NCBI GenBank assembly: GCA_964226685.1
Contig: CAXQRU010000012.1
Location: 1 to 8,842 of the forward strand
Direction of reading: 5' to 3'
DNA: 8,842 nt
DNA from: CAXQRU01 sp964226685
GTDB taxonomy: Bacteria; Pseudomonadota; Gammaproteobacteria; Pseudomonadales; Cellvibrionaceae
Both the position numbers and the translations under genes were made by a program. Shown in pieces: positions 1-6,200 of the stretch (the first letter of the stretch is position 1; each line of letters opens with the position of its first letter). The notes under the pieces are model-generated. The model had not been told where the DNA came from. It was given only the letters and a program-made list of their open reading frames with translations, and did no database searches.

Positions 1-62
1 GGCGACCACCGAGATCTACACCAGCTTATACACTCTTTCCCTACACGACGCTCTTCCGATCT
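1..62 (+). other. Illumina P5/TruSeq adapter, not genomic
   Basis: The first 62 bases match the Illumina P5 flow-cell oligo (GGCGACCACCGAGATCTACA at the start), then an 8-base index reading CAGCTTAT, then the Read 1 primer site ending in GCTCTTCCGATCT. This is library-construction sequence left on the contig end. The natural sequence starts at base 63, so nothing here should be annotated biologically and the first gene is cut by the contig end, not by evolution. Confidence 0.98.
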
Positions 63-63
63 T

Positions 64-366
64 GATGAAGAGTTAGAAGGCATATCTTTTGAATCTGCTT
101 TGCTAGATATACTAAATTATGTGAAAAAAAACAAACTATACAAAGCTCAGTTTGTTGAGCTATTCAATAGCTTGCTTATTTCTAAAGATTCTCCATATGA
201 GGCAGTAGCCTTTTGTATGAGGGAGCTGCGTTGGCCGGAGGTAAGAGATTATGCGACAAAAATAATGAATGAATCTTGTGATCCCAGAGTAGAAGCTTTG
301 AGAAGTGTAGTTACAGCTTATGAAGACGAATGGCCAGATGCTGATTTGTATGAATATTATAGCTAG
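64..366 (+). CDS. Hypothetical small acidic protein, 5'-truncated (possible immunity protein)
   Basis: The reading frame is open from the first genomic base to the TAG at 364-366, giving about 100 visible residues that begin DEELEGISFESALLD. The TTG at 100 is an internal codon and not a convincing start, so the true N-terminus lies beyond the contig. The product has helix-like amphipathic stretches and a strongly acidic end rich in aromatic residues (YEDEWPDADLYEYY). I recognise no domain or catalytic motif. It sits upstream of an Rhs-core scrap and an orphan toxin domain on the same strand, the place where the immunity gene of a preceding toxin cassette would lie, and its small acidic character suits that role. 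This is inference from context only; any small cytosolic protein is possible. Confidence 0.55.
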   Translation, partial: DEELEGISFESALLDILNYVKKNKLYKAQFVELFNSLLISKDSPYEAVAFCMRELRWPEVRDYATKIMNESCDPRVEALRSVVTAYEDEWPDADLYEYYS

Positions 367-484
367 TCAGCACTCGATTTTTCTTGCTCATCCTGCGACA
401 CTTAATAATAGAAAGGGGTCTACCATCGGATTTTGTAGATGGCGAAATGAATTGTGAACCAATAAAGAAATCACCAACAGTTTT

Positions 485-535
485 ATGGGGTATTGCACAC
501 ATTATCACCTAGACCATTTGGGAAATAACACTTAA
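485..535 (+). pseudogene. Rhs core fragment (HYHLDHLG scrap)
   Basis: In the frame ending at the TAA of 533-535, bases 500-523 encode HYHLDHLG, the highly conserved motif of Rhs/YD-repeat proteins (usually YHLDHLGTP) that precedes the hypervariable toxin tip. The similarity stops after the glycine, and the frame ends three residues later. I do not see a convincing Rhs match in the rest of the 174-bp space between the flanking genes (367-540), so that space is otherwise empty. The fragment is most likely the recombination remnant left in front of an orphan toxin tip when Rhs cassettes were exchanged. A chance match is unlikely because the same sequence recurs, with more Rhs core before it, at 1397-1418. 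Confidence 0.6.
501..522 (+). repeat. Direct repeat copy 1 (Rhs core DNA)
   Basis: This 22-bp stretch starts ATTATCACCTAG and ends TTGGG. It matches 1397-1418 at 20 of 22 bases, the differences being A/G and T/A. Both copies encode the Rhs HLxxLG motif, so the repeat reflects duplicated Rhs-core sequence on either side of the orphan toxin and its putative immunity gene. Confidence 0.75.
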
Positions 536-540
536 TTCCT

Positions 541-915
541 TTGGGTATGGAAGATGCGTATGCTGAAAAGTTGAGCATAACTGTAGAGAAAGCGACGCAA
601 GGAAATATGGTTACCTCTTACAAAGCTCCTGTGGCCTCACAGGTTGATCTAATCAATGGTGGTGGCTTGACGGGGATGAATTTCCCTGGGGCGGGAGCGT
701 ATTTTACCACCAGTCGTAATATTGCAAACACATCGTATGCAAGTGAAAGAAGGGCGGGAGTCTTTACGATCAGTATGCCGGAATCAATCTTTCATGATTT
801 AGTTGAATGTAATAAAATTATTCATGATCGATGGGAATCTGATTCTTTTGTCGTACGCCCAAGCGGACTAGATGAGTTTAGAGAGAATTCAATTATAACT
901 CACTCCAATGATTAA
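541..915 (+). CDS. Orphan polymorphic-toxin C-terminal domain (Rhs-CT-like)
   Basis: The frame is open from 529 to a double stop (TAA TAA at 913-918). Possible starts are TTG 541 and ATG 547, but neither has a clear Shine-Dalgarno sequence, as expected of a toxin tip detached from its Rhs carrier. The roughly 120-residue product contains a glycine-rich turn and a strand motif (INGGGLTGMNFPGAGAYFTTS), then a hydrophobic GVFTISMP strand and a terminal VVRPSGLDEF segment. This arrangement resembles toxin tips of Rhs and related proteins that may adopt an ADP-ribosyltransferase-like fold; that recognition comes from memory of family patterns, and no catalytic residue can be assigned. The Rhs-core scrap just upstream and a small gene 12 bp downstream give the classic toxin-immunity layout. 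It may be silent, or a donor for recombination into an intact rhs gene elsewhere. Confidence 0.5.
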   Translation: MGMEDAYAEKLSITVEKATQGNMVTSYKAPVASQVDLINGGGLTGMNFPGAGAYFTTSRNIANTSYASERRAGVFTISMPESIFHDLVECNKIIHDRWESDSFVVRPSGLDEFRENSIITHSND

Positions 916-927
916 TAAAAAAAGGCT

Positions 928-1215
928 ATGCATGATATGCACTATGCGATTTTTAATAAAAAAGAAGAGTTAATTGGTCGGTTGTTTTTTGACGACGAAG
1001 TTAAAGAATGTCTTTTTAGAGGGGAATGTTCCGGCGATGTTAGAGATCAGTTTGCCGCGGCATTGCAGTTAGAGGGAGTGGGTAACTATGAAGGTGCGTT
1101 AGATGGCAGTGTAATTTGTAATATAGGTGATTTTAAGATTCTCATAGATTATGCCTCAAAAATAGCATTAGTAGAAAATTTGAAAATAGGTATGAATAGT
1201 AGCTACCTATTATAG
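928..1215 (+). CDS. Putative immunity protein of the orphan toxin cassette
   Basis: The gene encodes 95 residues and lies 12 bp after the toxin-like frame on the same strand. An AAAGG at 921-925 is only 2 bases from ATG 928 but 11 bases from the in-frame ATG 937, so the real product may begin MHYAIFNKKEELIGR. There is no signal peptide, membrane segment or recognised domain. The pattern of short hydrophobic strands (YAIFN, LIGRLFFDD, VICNIGDFKILIDYA) and many acidic residues fits a small soluble alpha/beta protein. Bacterial immunity proteins are typically of this size and in this position, binding and blocking the cognate toxin in the cytosol. The function is inferred wholly from position and size. 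Of the genes in this part, it is the one most likely to be intact and expressed. Confidence 0.5.
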   Translation: MHDMHYAIFNKKEELIGRLFFDDEVKECLFRGECSGDVRDQFAAALQLEGVGNYEGALDGSVICNIGDFKILIDYASKIALVENLKIGMNSSYLL

Positions 1216-1241
1216 GAATCTCTGATTAACCTCTCAGTATT

Positions 1242-1428
1242 TCGCATGGACAATATTGCGCATGGACAGGACTTATTCATGAGTGTACCGAACACAGCCA
1301 AGAGGGTGAGATCAATAGCAACGAAAAGCTCTACCTCTTTGAGCCTTGGTACCTTCAAGCCGATGGCAATGGTGCAGCATGGCGAGGTATACCATTATTA
1401 TCACCTAGGCCAATTGGGCACCCCTTAA
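1242..1428 (+). pseudogene. Frameshifted Rhs core fragment
   Basis: Two frames together reconstruct a piece of Rhs core. From about 1245 to 1346 one frame reads HGQYCAWTGLIHE, followed later by KLYLFEP. From 1348 the next frame reads GTFKPMAMVQHGEVYHYYHL and ends QLGTP then TAA (1426-1428). Rhs proteins carry a W-DG-LIHE segment, then LYLFEPGTF-P-A, then YHLDHLGTP in this order, so the piece is colinear with the family. The break is one extra T at 1346-1347 between the codons for P and G. Similarity stops abruptly at GTP, and the usual ELTD continuation and toxin tip are missing. The fragment begins just after the putative immunity gene and ends before the gltX promoter region. An ATG-started frame at 1246-1428 exists but is not a real gene. 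Confidence 0.8.
1397..1418 (+). repeat. Direct repeat copy 2 (Rhs core DNA)
   Basis: This is the second copy of the 22-bp sequence at 501-522, with 20 of 22 bases identical. It encodes the HLGQLG portion at the end of the frameshifted Rhs fragment. The two copies flank the toxin/immunity pair in the same orientation, about 0.9 kb apart, and could support deletion or exchange of that cassette by homologous recombination. Confidence 0.75.
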
Positions 1429-1466
1429 GATATGATTTCCGGCGCGCACATACGCACCAGCGCCAG

Positions 1467-1495
1467 TTCTAACTCCACCTAGCATCAGGTATACT
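1467..1495 (+). promoter_or_regulatory. Candidate sigma-70 promoter of gltX
   Basis: A TATACT at 1490-1495 (five of six consensus -10 bases) lies 27 bp before the gltX start codon. Seventeen bases upstream of it is a weak -35, TTCTAA at 1467-1472. Transcription would start near 1502. The site is downstream of the Rhs debris, so gltX would not depend on that region. The call rests on consensus matching and position only. Confidence 0.45.
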
Positions 1496-1521
1496 TACCC
1501 CCTTTTGCCCGAGAGATAATC

Positions 1522-3027
1522 ATGAGTGTTCGAACCCGTATTGCACCGTCGCCAACCGGTGATCCCCATGTTGGCACGGCTTACATCGCTTTGTTTAACT
1601 ACTGCTTTGCCAAGCAGCACGGTGGTGAGTTCTTGCTTCGCATTGAGGATACCGACCAAGCACGCTCGACCAAGGCTTCTGAGCAGGCGATCTTTGATAG
1701 CCTTCGCTGGTTGGGCCTAGATTGGGATGAAGGCCCTGATGTCGGTGGTCCCCATGGCTCTTATCGCCAAAGTGAGCGCGCTGACATCTACCGAAAATAC
1801 GCTGAGCAATTGGTTGAGCAAGGTCATGCCTTTCATTGTTATCGCACCAATGAGGAGCTTGAGGAGCTGCGGGCAGCTCGCCGGGAGCAGGGTGGCTTTG
1901 CGGCCTTAAAGCCCAGCGAGCTAAAACTGGATGAGGCAGAAGTGGCTAAGCGCAAAGCGGCCAATGCGCCCTATGTGATCCGCATGATGGTGCCAGAAGA
2001 GAATGGCCCATGCCCTATAGATGACTTATTGCGAGGTACCATTGAGTTGGATTGGGGGCAGGTGGATGCACAGGTGCTATTAAAATCCGATGGTCTACCC
2101 ACGTATCATTTGGCAAACGTGGTGGATGATCACTTAATGCAAATTACCCATGTGATTCGCGGTGAAGAGTGGATCAACTCGGCGCCCAAGCACAAGCTGC
2201 TTTACCAATACTTCGGTTGGGAAATGCCGGTATTGTGTCATTTGCCATTACTGCGCAACCCTGATAAATCCAAGCTCAGCAAGCGCAAAAATCCAACCAG
2301 TATTTTGTATTACCAGCGCATGGGCTTTTTGCCAGAGGCATTATTGAACTACCTAGGTCGTATGGGTTGGTCGATGCCTAATGAGCAAGAGAAGTTTAGT
2401 TTGGACGAAATGATTGCACACTTTGATTTAACTCGCGTGACCTTGGGTGGCCCCATCTTTGATGTTGAAAAACTTACGTGGCTCAGTGGTGTATGGTTGA
2501 GAGAGTTGTCATCTCAACATCTGGCCAAAGCGCTACAGCAGTGGTTATTTAACCAAGATACCTTAGAAAAGCTGTTGCCCCATGTGCAACCGCGTATGCA
2601 TACCCTCAGTGATTTTGCCCCAATCGCCAATTTTGTGGCCAGTGGTCAGTTGAATATTGCAAAACCGATGTTTGATGAATTGAAGCTGGATGAAGAGCAA
2701 ATCAAGCAAGCGTTGCAGTTTAGCTTGTGGCGGCTTGAGGGCTTGAGTGATTGGACGCGAGATTCTATCTTTAATGTGTTAAAAACCCTGGCTGGTCAGC
2801 TGGATATAAAAGTCAAAGATTTTCTATCGCCTCTGTTTGTGGCTATCTCTGGCACCACTTCATCATTTTCTGTGATGGATGCGATGGAGATTATTGGCCC
2901 AGATTTATCTAAGGCTAGAATTCGCCATGCTTTGAATGTGGTTTGTGGTGAGCTGGGTAAAAAGCAGATGAAGAAGCTGGAGAAGGCTTACCTTGATTTG
3001 AGTGAACAAGAAGATACACAGTCATAG
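1522..3027 (+). CDS. gltX: Glutamate--tRNA ligase (glutamyl-tRNA synthetase)
   Basis: This cytosolic class I aminoacyl-tRNA synthetase charges tRNA-Glu with glutamate using ATP. The 501-residue product has the usual family length. The HIGH signature is present as PSPTGDPHVGTA (H16-T19) and the KMSKS loop as KLSKR (251-255), followed by the conserved KNPTS. IEDTDQARS (41-49), the RGEEW motif (213-217) and LNYLGRMGWSMP in the second half are characteristic. The Cys/His zinc cluster of the E. coli enzyme is absent: around residues 100-130 only C106 is seen. In overall sequence it is closest to the Pseudomonas-type enzyme that I can recall. The ATG at 1522 follows a GAGAGA at good spacing. It converges on the minus-strand biosynthetic operon and is presumably a functionally unrelated chromosomal neighbour. 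Confidence 0.98.
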   Translation: MSVRTRIAPSPTGDPHVGTAYIALFNYCFAKQHGGEFLLRIEDTDQARSTKASEQAIFDSLRWLGLDWDEGPDVGGPHGSYRQSERADIYRKYAEQLVEQGHAFHCYRTNEELEELRAARREQGGFAALKPSELKLDEAEVAKRKAANAPYVIRMMVPEENGPCPIDDLLRGTIELDWGQVDAQVLLKSDGLPTYHLANVVDDHLMQITHVIRGEEWINSAPKHKLLYQYFGWEMPVLCHLPLLRNPDKSKLSKRKNPTSILYYQRMGFLPEALLNYLGRMGWSMPNEQEKFSLDEMIAHFDLTRVTLGGPIFDVEKLTWLSGVWLRELSSQHLAKALQQWLFNQDTLEKLLPHVQPRMHTLSDFAPIANFVASGQLNIAKPMFDELKLDEEQIKQALQFSLWRLEGLSDWTRDSIFNVLKTLAGQLDIKVKDFLSPLFVAISGTTSSFSVMDAMEIIGPDLSKARIRHALNVVCGELGKKQMKKLEKAYLDLSEQEDTQS

Positions 3028-3051
3028 AAAAACCTCCGCTTAAGCGGAGGT
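3028..3051 (-). terminator. Intrinsic terminator of the minus-strand operon
   Basis: Bases 3032-3051 form a perfect 20-bp palindrome, ACCTCCGCTTAAGCGGAGGT (8-bp GC-rich arms around TTAA). Read on the minus strand it is followed directly by a short T-tract (complement of 3028-3032), so it ends transcripts of the biosynthetic operon. No T-tract follows on the plus strand, so it is a poorer terminator for gltX. The stop codon of the acyl-AMP ligase gene (3040-3042) lies in the centre of the hairpin, so one arm is coding sequence. Confidence 0.85.
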
Positions 3052-4719
3052 CGATGCAATCACTTTTTCAATGGCATTGTTGATGAATAAGTCTCGGCAG
3101 TGCCTTCTGCGAATTTTGCCACTGGTGGTGCGCGGTAGCGTTCCCTGTTTAATTAAAATCAATGCACTAAGCTCGATGGCTTGTTCGGCTCTCAAGCGTT
3201 CGCTGATACTTTGATGTAATTGCTCAATATCTATCGTGTCTTTATGGTGTTTGCATACCTCATTAATCAAGACCAGTGACTCCTGCTGACCATTGTCAAC
3301 TGAAAAGGCCGCTCCAAAGCCATGTCTTAAGGCTGGATTGGTTAGTTGAGCACTGGTTTCTATATCTTGTGGGAAATGATTCTTTCCACGGATAATGACC
3401 ATCTCTTTAAGTCGGCCAGTAATGTAAAGCTCACCCTTGTCATCGATAAAGCCAGCATCGCCCGTTCGCAAATAAGGGGTGTCAGTTTGACCTTGTAATT
3501 GAGCTTGGAAAATTTCTTGATTGAGCGCCTCTTGTTGCCAGTAACCCTGACTAACACTATCGCCTCTAACCCAGACTTCTCCTATTTCAAAGGGTTGGCA
3601 AGGCGTTTTATCTTTTGGGTTAACGATAGCAATTTCCTGGCCCAGTACTTTTCCGCAACTGGTGTAGCGTCGGCCTCTGTTAGTGATCTTGGCGATATTG
3701 TTTGATAATTTCTGAGCATCGAGCATCAAGGTATTGGGTGCCTTGCGAGTATTGGAACCTGTGACGAAGAGAGTGGTTTCAGCCATGCCATAACAAGGAA
3801 AGTGGGCGTGGTGTTTGAACCCCCAGCGTTTAAAACGCTCACTAAATTCCTCGAGCGTGTGCGGGCGGATCATTTCGGAGCCATTAAAGGCAATTTTCCA
3901 TTGGCTTAAATCCAAGCCCTCAAGCTCGCTATCTTTAATGCGTTTAACGCAGTGCTCATAGGCAAAATTAGGGCCGCCGCTGGTTGTAGCTTTATAATCA
4001 CTGATCATTTTTAACCAGCGGGCAGGGCGATAGATAAAACTCATCGGTGACATAAAAACCGTATGCGTTCCTAAATAGAGGCCATGTAAGGTATTGCCAA
4101 TTAAACCCATATCGTGGAACAGTGGCAGCCAGCCGGCGACCACCGTATTTTCATCATGCTCGAAGCTTTGATGAATGAGAGATTCGTTGTGCAATAAGTT
4201 TTTGTGGCTAACCATTACGCCTTTGGGATTGCCAGTGGTTCCAGACGTGTATTGTAAAAATGCCAAGTGATCTTCTGTTATTAAAGGCAATGCTTGATTT
4301 GAAGCTGAAGTGACTTCAAAGGACAGGCACTGAATGGGTTTGTCGTTAAGCTGAGCGGTAAACTCATCCAGCTGACTCTTAGGGCATGCCAAAATACTGG
4401 CTTCGCAGTTATCCAGAATATTCATCAGTCGCTGCCATTCACTTTGACCTTTGGGTGAATACACGGGCACGGCAATCATGCCCGCATACAAGCAAGCCAC
4501 AAAACTAGTAATAAACTCCAAGCCTGAAGGGTAAGCCAGAATGACTCTAGATTGGCTATCGGCGAGGTTCAGCAACTGCTGAGCGTACTCTCGCGCGAGT
4601 TTATCAAGCTCGCCAAAACTTAGGGTTTCAATATCCTGGTCGTGGCGGCCGATAAAGGTATAAGCCGTTTTTTTGGGATGCTTAATTGCGTGTTGGCAAA
4701 TAGAGTCTACTAGCGTCAT
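3040..4719 (-). CDS. Fatty acyl-AMP ligase (FAAL-like adenylating enzyme)
   Basis: This ANL-superfamily enzyme should adenylate a carboxylic acid, probably a fatty acid, with ATP and pass the acyl group to an acyl carrier protein. The 559 residues carry the full set of motifs: P-loop YTSGTTGNPKG (157-167), WLPLFHDMGLIG (197-208), SGGPNFAYE (247-255), CYGMAETT (309-316), YLRTGDAG (416-423), GRLKE (435-439), NHFPQDIE (447-454) and the C-terminal LPRTTSGKIRR with the catalytic Lys near 535. HDMGLIG, GGPNFAYE and NHFPQDIE are typical of FAALs rather than acyl-CoA synthetases. No carrier domain is fused, so the two free ACPs of the operon are likely acceptors. It is the last gene, 11 bp after the methyltransferase, with an excellent AAGGAGGT. 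An aryl or medium-chain substrate cannot be excluded. Confidence 0.93.
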   Translation of the reverse strand: MTLVDSICQHAIKHPKKTAYTFIGRHDQDIETLSFGELDKLAREYAQQLLNLADSQSRVILAYPSGLEFITSFVACLYAGMIAVPVYSPKGQSEWQRLMNILDNCEASILACPKSQLDEFTAQLNDKPIQCLSFEVTSASNQALPLITEDHLAFLQYTSGTTGNPKGVMVSHKNLLHNESLIHQSFEHDENTVVAGWLPLFHDMGLIGNTLHGLYLGTHTVFMSPMSFIYRPARWLKMISDYKATTSGGPNFAYEHCVKRIKDSELEGLDLSQWKIAFNGSEMIRPHTLEEFSERFKRWGFKHHAHFPCYGMAETTLFVTGSNTRKAPNTLMLDAQKLSNNIAKITNRGRRYTSCGKVLGQEIAIVNPKDKTPCQPFEIGEVWVRGDSVSQGYWQQEALNQEIFQAQLQGQTDTPYLRTGDAGFIDDKGELYITGRLKEMVIIRGKNHFPQDIETSAQLTNPALRHGFGAAFSVDNGQQESLVLINEVCKHHKDTIDIEQLHQSISERLRAEQAIELSALILIKQGTLPRTTSGKIRRRHCRDLFINNAIEKVIASTSA

Positions 4720-4724
4720 GGCGC

Positions 4725-4732
4725 ACCTCCTT
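4725..4732 (-). promoter_or_regulatory. Consensus Shine-Dalgarno of the acyl-AMP ligase gene
   Basis: Read on the minus strand this is AAGGAGGT, a full match to the anti-Shine-Dalgarno, 5 bases before the ATG at 4717-4719. It overlaps the TAA stop codon of the methyltransferase gene (4731-4733), so ribosomes ending there are placed at the next start. It is the strongest ribosome site seen in the operon and fixes the start of the ligase. Confidence 0.85.
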
Positions 4733-5321
4733 AAGCGGTAGCAGGACTAGAGGTGAATAGTTTGGGAAAGAAGCGTCCTGTATGGCTCATATATTGTCGA
4801 TACTCTACACCCATATCCCCAGCTTCATTGGATAAGCGCTTTTCTTCTTTGGCTGCTGTCATTTGTAGTAGCACCAAAGTGTAAGCAAGGATCGCGAAGT
4901 TCGCCCAATGAGGTGCGATCAGACAATTGCCTAAGTGGGTAAGAATAAATGCACAATAAAATGGATGCCTTATGTACTTGTAAGCGCCCCAAGTGACTAT
5001 GTGTACCGGTTGATCGTCATGATTTGCTTGGTGCCATAATGCTAATGGAATACGGTGGGTACCCATGGTCATGCCAATTAAAAAAATGGAGGTAGCTGCC
5101 AAGATTATTCCAAGACTTTGAGCCGCGACATATTCATACCCCCATTCACTGCCTAGGCCATTCATAAATAACGTAATGGAGGCGATGGGTCCGGCGGCGT
5201 AGGGTAGGGCTGTTAATAGCCACATTAAGGTTAGTTTGCCATCTCTTCGAAAAAATACGGCGGGTAAAATGGAGATAATCAAAAAGTTGATAACAATAAT
5301 CAGTAAGCTTGCAATAGACAT
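4731..5321 (-). CDS. ICMT/PEMT-family membrane methyltransferase
   Basis: This 196-residue protein belongs to the isoprenylcysteine carboxyl methyltransferase / phospholipid methyltransferase group, SAM-dependent enzymes embedded in the inner membrane. It opens with a hydrophobic helix (about 3-25) and has further segments near 31-50, 66-88 and 119-155. The family signature is clear: GAYKYIRHPFY (112-122, with RHP and the following Tyr), then KEEKRL (158-163) and EYRQYMSHTGRFFP (173-186). Family members methylate carboxylates, amines or lipids; in this operon a methyl ester on the finished chain or methylation of a membrane-held intermediate would fit, but that is inference. A GAGG five bases before the ATG supports the start. 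The gap to the upstream ACP is 25 bp, the longest in the operon. Confidence 0.85.
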   Translation of the reverse strand: MSIASLLIIVINFLIISILPAVFFRRDGKLTLMWLLTALPYAAGPIASITLFMNGLGSEWGYEYVAAQSLGIILAATSIFLIGMTMGTHRIPLALWHQANHDDQPVHIVTWGAYKYIRHPFYCAFILTHLGNCLIAPHWANFAILAYTLVLLQMTAAKEEKRLSNEAGDMGVEYRQYMSHTGRFFPKLFTSSPATA

Positions 5322-5346
5322 AATAACCTCGATATATTAAATGGTG

Positions 5347-5598
5347 TTAAGCGATAGAGCGTTCTTCGCCAAAATGTTTGTTGATAATATTAGTAACTAG
5401 CTGACCAGTGGATTTCACCTGCTCAAGCTCCTGTTGATCAAAATGAACATTGTATTGCTCCTGCAGTGTTAGCATGAGTTCCACTAGCATAAATGAGTCA
5501 GCCACTAAGTTAGCAATGGGCTTTTCGTTGCTGATGTTATCAATCGGCTGTTTAGTGAATTGAGCAATGGATTGTTTAATGTCATGTTCAGTAATCAT
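5347..5598 (-). CDS. Acyl carrier protein 1
   Basis: This 83-residue, free-standing carrier protein has the normal size and four-helix pattern. The phosphopantetheine site is VADSFMLVEL, with Ser35 as the modified residue; the common DSL is DSF here. The acidic helix II/III (ELMLTLQEQYNVHFDQQELEQV) is typical of the surface recognised by partner enzymes. It overlaps the end of the ferritin-like gene by ATGA, so the two are translationally coupled and probably made in matched amounts. It should be activated by the PPTase encoded two genes upstream and loaded by the acyl-AMP ligase encoded two genes downstream. It is not the housekeeping AcpP, whose site reads GADSLDTVEL. A peptidyl carrier role cannot be ruled out from sequence, but no NRPS gene is near. 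Confidence 0.88.
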   Translation of the reverse strand: MITEHDIKQSIAQFTKQPIDNISNEKPIANLVADSFMLVELMLTLQEQYNVHFDQQELEQVKSTGQLVTNIINKHFGEERSIA

Positions 5599-6188
5599 AG
5601 TGCAGTTTCCTTTTGGGTTTTGTTTAAAATAAAATCGAGCCGTTCTTGATTCTCCGCTACTAATTTTCCATAAATTTCTTTATCGGCTTGTTGGTAGCGT
5701 TTGAGTGTGCCTTTAATTTCATCTTTGCCGTAGTCGGATTCCATATTTTTTAAAGCCTCGCCAATCCAGTGAATATGCCACTTTTCATCTTCCATAATGG
5801 TTTCAATGGTATTGGAGACGGCGGGGTTAAGATTCGGTACTCGTAAATGTTTGGCATATTGAGAAATGACTCGTCTCTCAAAAACACTGGTAATGGCTAG
5901 AATTTCCATCATATTAACGGGTAGGCCGACCGCATCTAAATAAGCATCTTGATAAGCATCTTTGACTCGTTCCACTTTGTGGCCACAGTCTTCCATGGCC
6001 TTTGTCCAATACCAAGCATGCATACTTTCATCGGCAAAGTGCTGGGTTAAATCAGTTTGTACTGGGCCTGCGGGTAAGTAATTGGCAATTCTTCCAAAAA
6101 ATAAGGCGCCTGTGATTTCTGATGATCGATAAAAACTCATGATCCAGCGTTCATGATCTCGATTAATACGCTTTTCAGTCATATTCAT
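5595..6188 (-). CDS. Ferritin-like di-iron carboxylate protein (putative oxygenase)
   Basis: The 197 residues are mostly helical and contain two pairs of carboxylate/histidine iron ligands in a four-helix bundle arrangement: E24, then E54-x-x-H57 (ADESMH), E104 (SVFERR) and E135-x-x-H138 (EDEKWH). Intervals of 30 and 31 residues between the single Glu and each ExxH are typical of the ferritin/rubrerythrin/oxygenase superfamily. Possible roles include hydroxylation, desaturation or, by analogy with cyanobacterial aldehyde-deformylating oxygenase, which has the same ligand layout, action on an aldehyde. The exact subfamily cannot be told by eye. The first ATG is preferred because AGAGGA lies 6 bases before it, although a second ATG occurs two codons later. 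It starts 12 bp after the PPTase gene and overlaps ACP 1. Confidence 0.8.
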   Translation of the reverse strand: MNMTEKRINRDHERWIMSFYRSSEITGALFFGRIANYLPAGPVQTDLTQHFADESMHAWYWTKAMEDCGHKVERVKDAYQDAYLDAVGLPVNMMEILAITSVFERRVISQYAKHLRVPNLNPAVSNTIETIMEDEKWHIHWIGEALKNMESDYGKDEIKGTLKRYQQADKEIYGKLVAENQERLDFILNKTQKETAL

Positions 6189-6200
6189 AGCCTGTCCTCT

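Noticed and set aside
311..508. 65-codon minus-strand frame over the spacer between the first two genes
   Set aside because: It overlaps the end of the left partial gene and the Rhs scrap, has no ribosome site and no recognisable protein; a chance frame.
501..1418. Insertion-sequence or attachment-site interpretation of the 22-bp direct repeats
   Set aside because: The repeats encode a conserved Rhs protein motif, and no transposase, integrase or inverted terminal repeats are seen; duplicated Rhs core is the simpler explanation.
1246..1428. ATG-started 60-codon frame as a separate gene
   Set aside because: Its second half is the Rhs core reading GTFKPMAM...QLGTP, and its first half is out of frame with the Rhs sequence on the same DNA; it is a by-product of the frameshift.
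1429..1521. tRNA or small RNA gene next to gltX
   Set aside because: Some gammaproteobacteria have tRNA genes near gltX, but I see no cloverleaf, TTCRANNC T-loop or CCA end here; only a weak GGCGC/GCGCC pairing.
3028..3051. Strong bidirectional terminator for gltX
   Set aside because: On the plus strand the palindrome is followed by CGATGCAATC rather than a T-tract, so only the minus-strand function is well supported.
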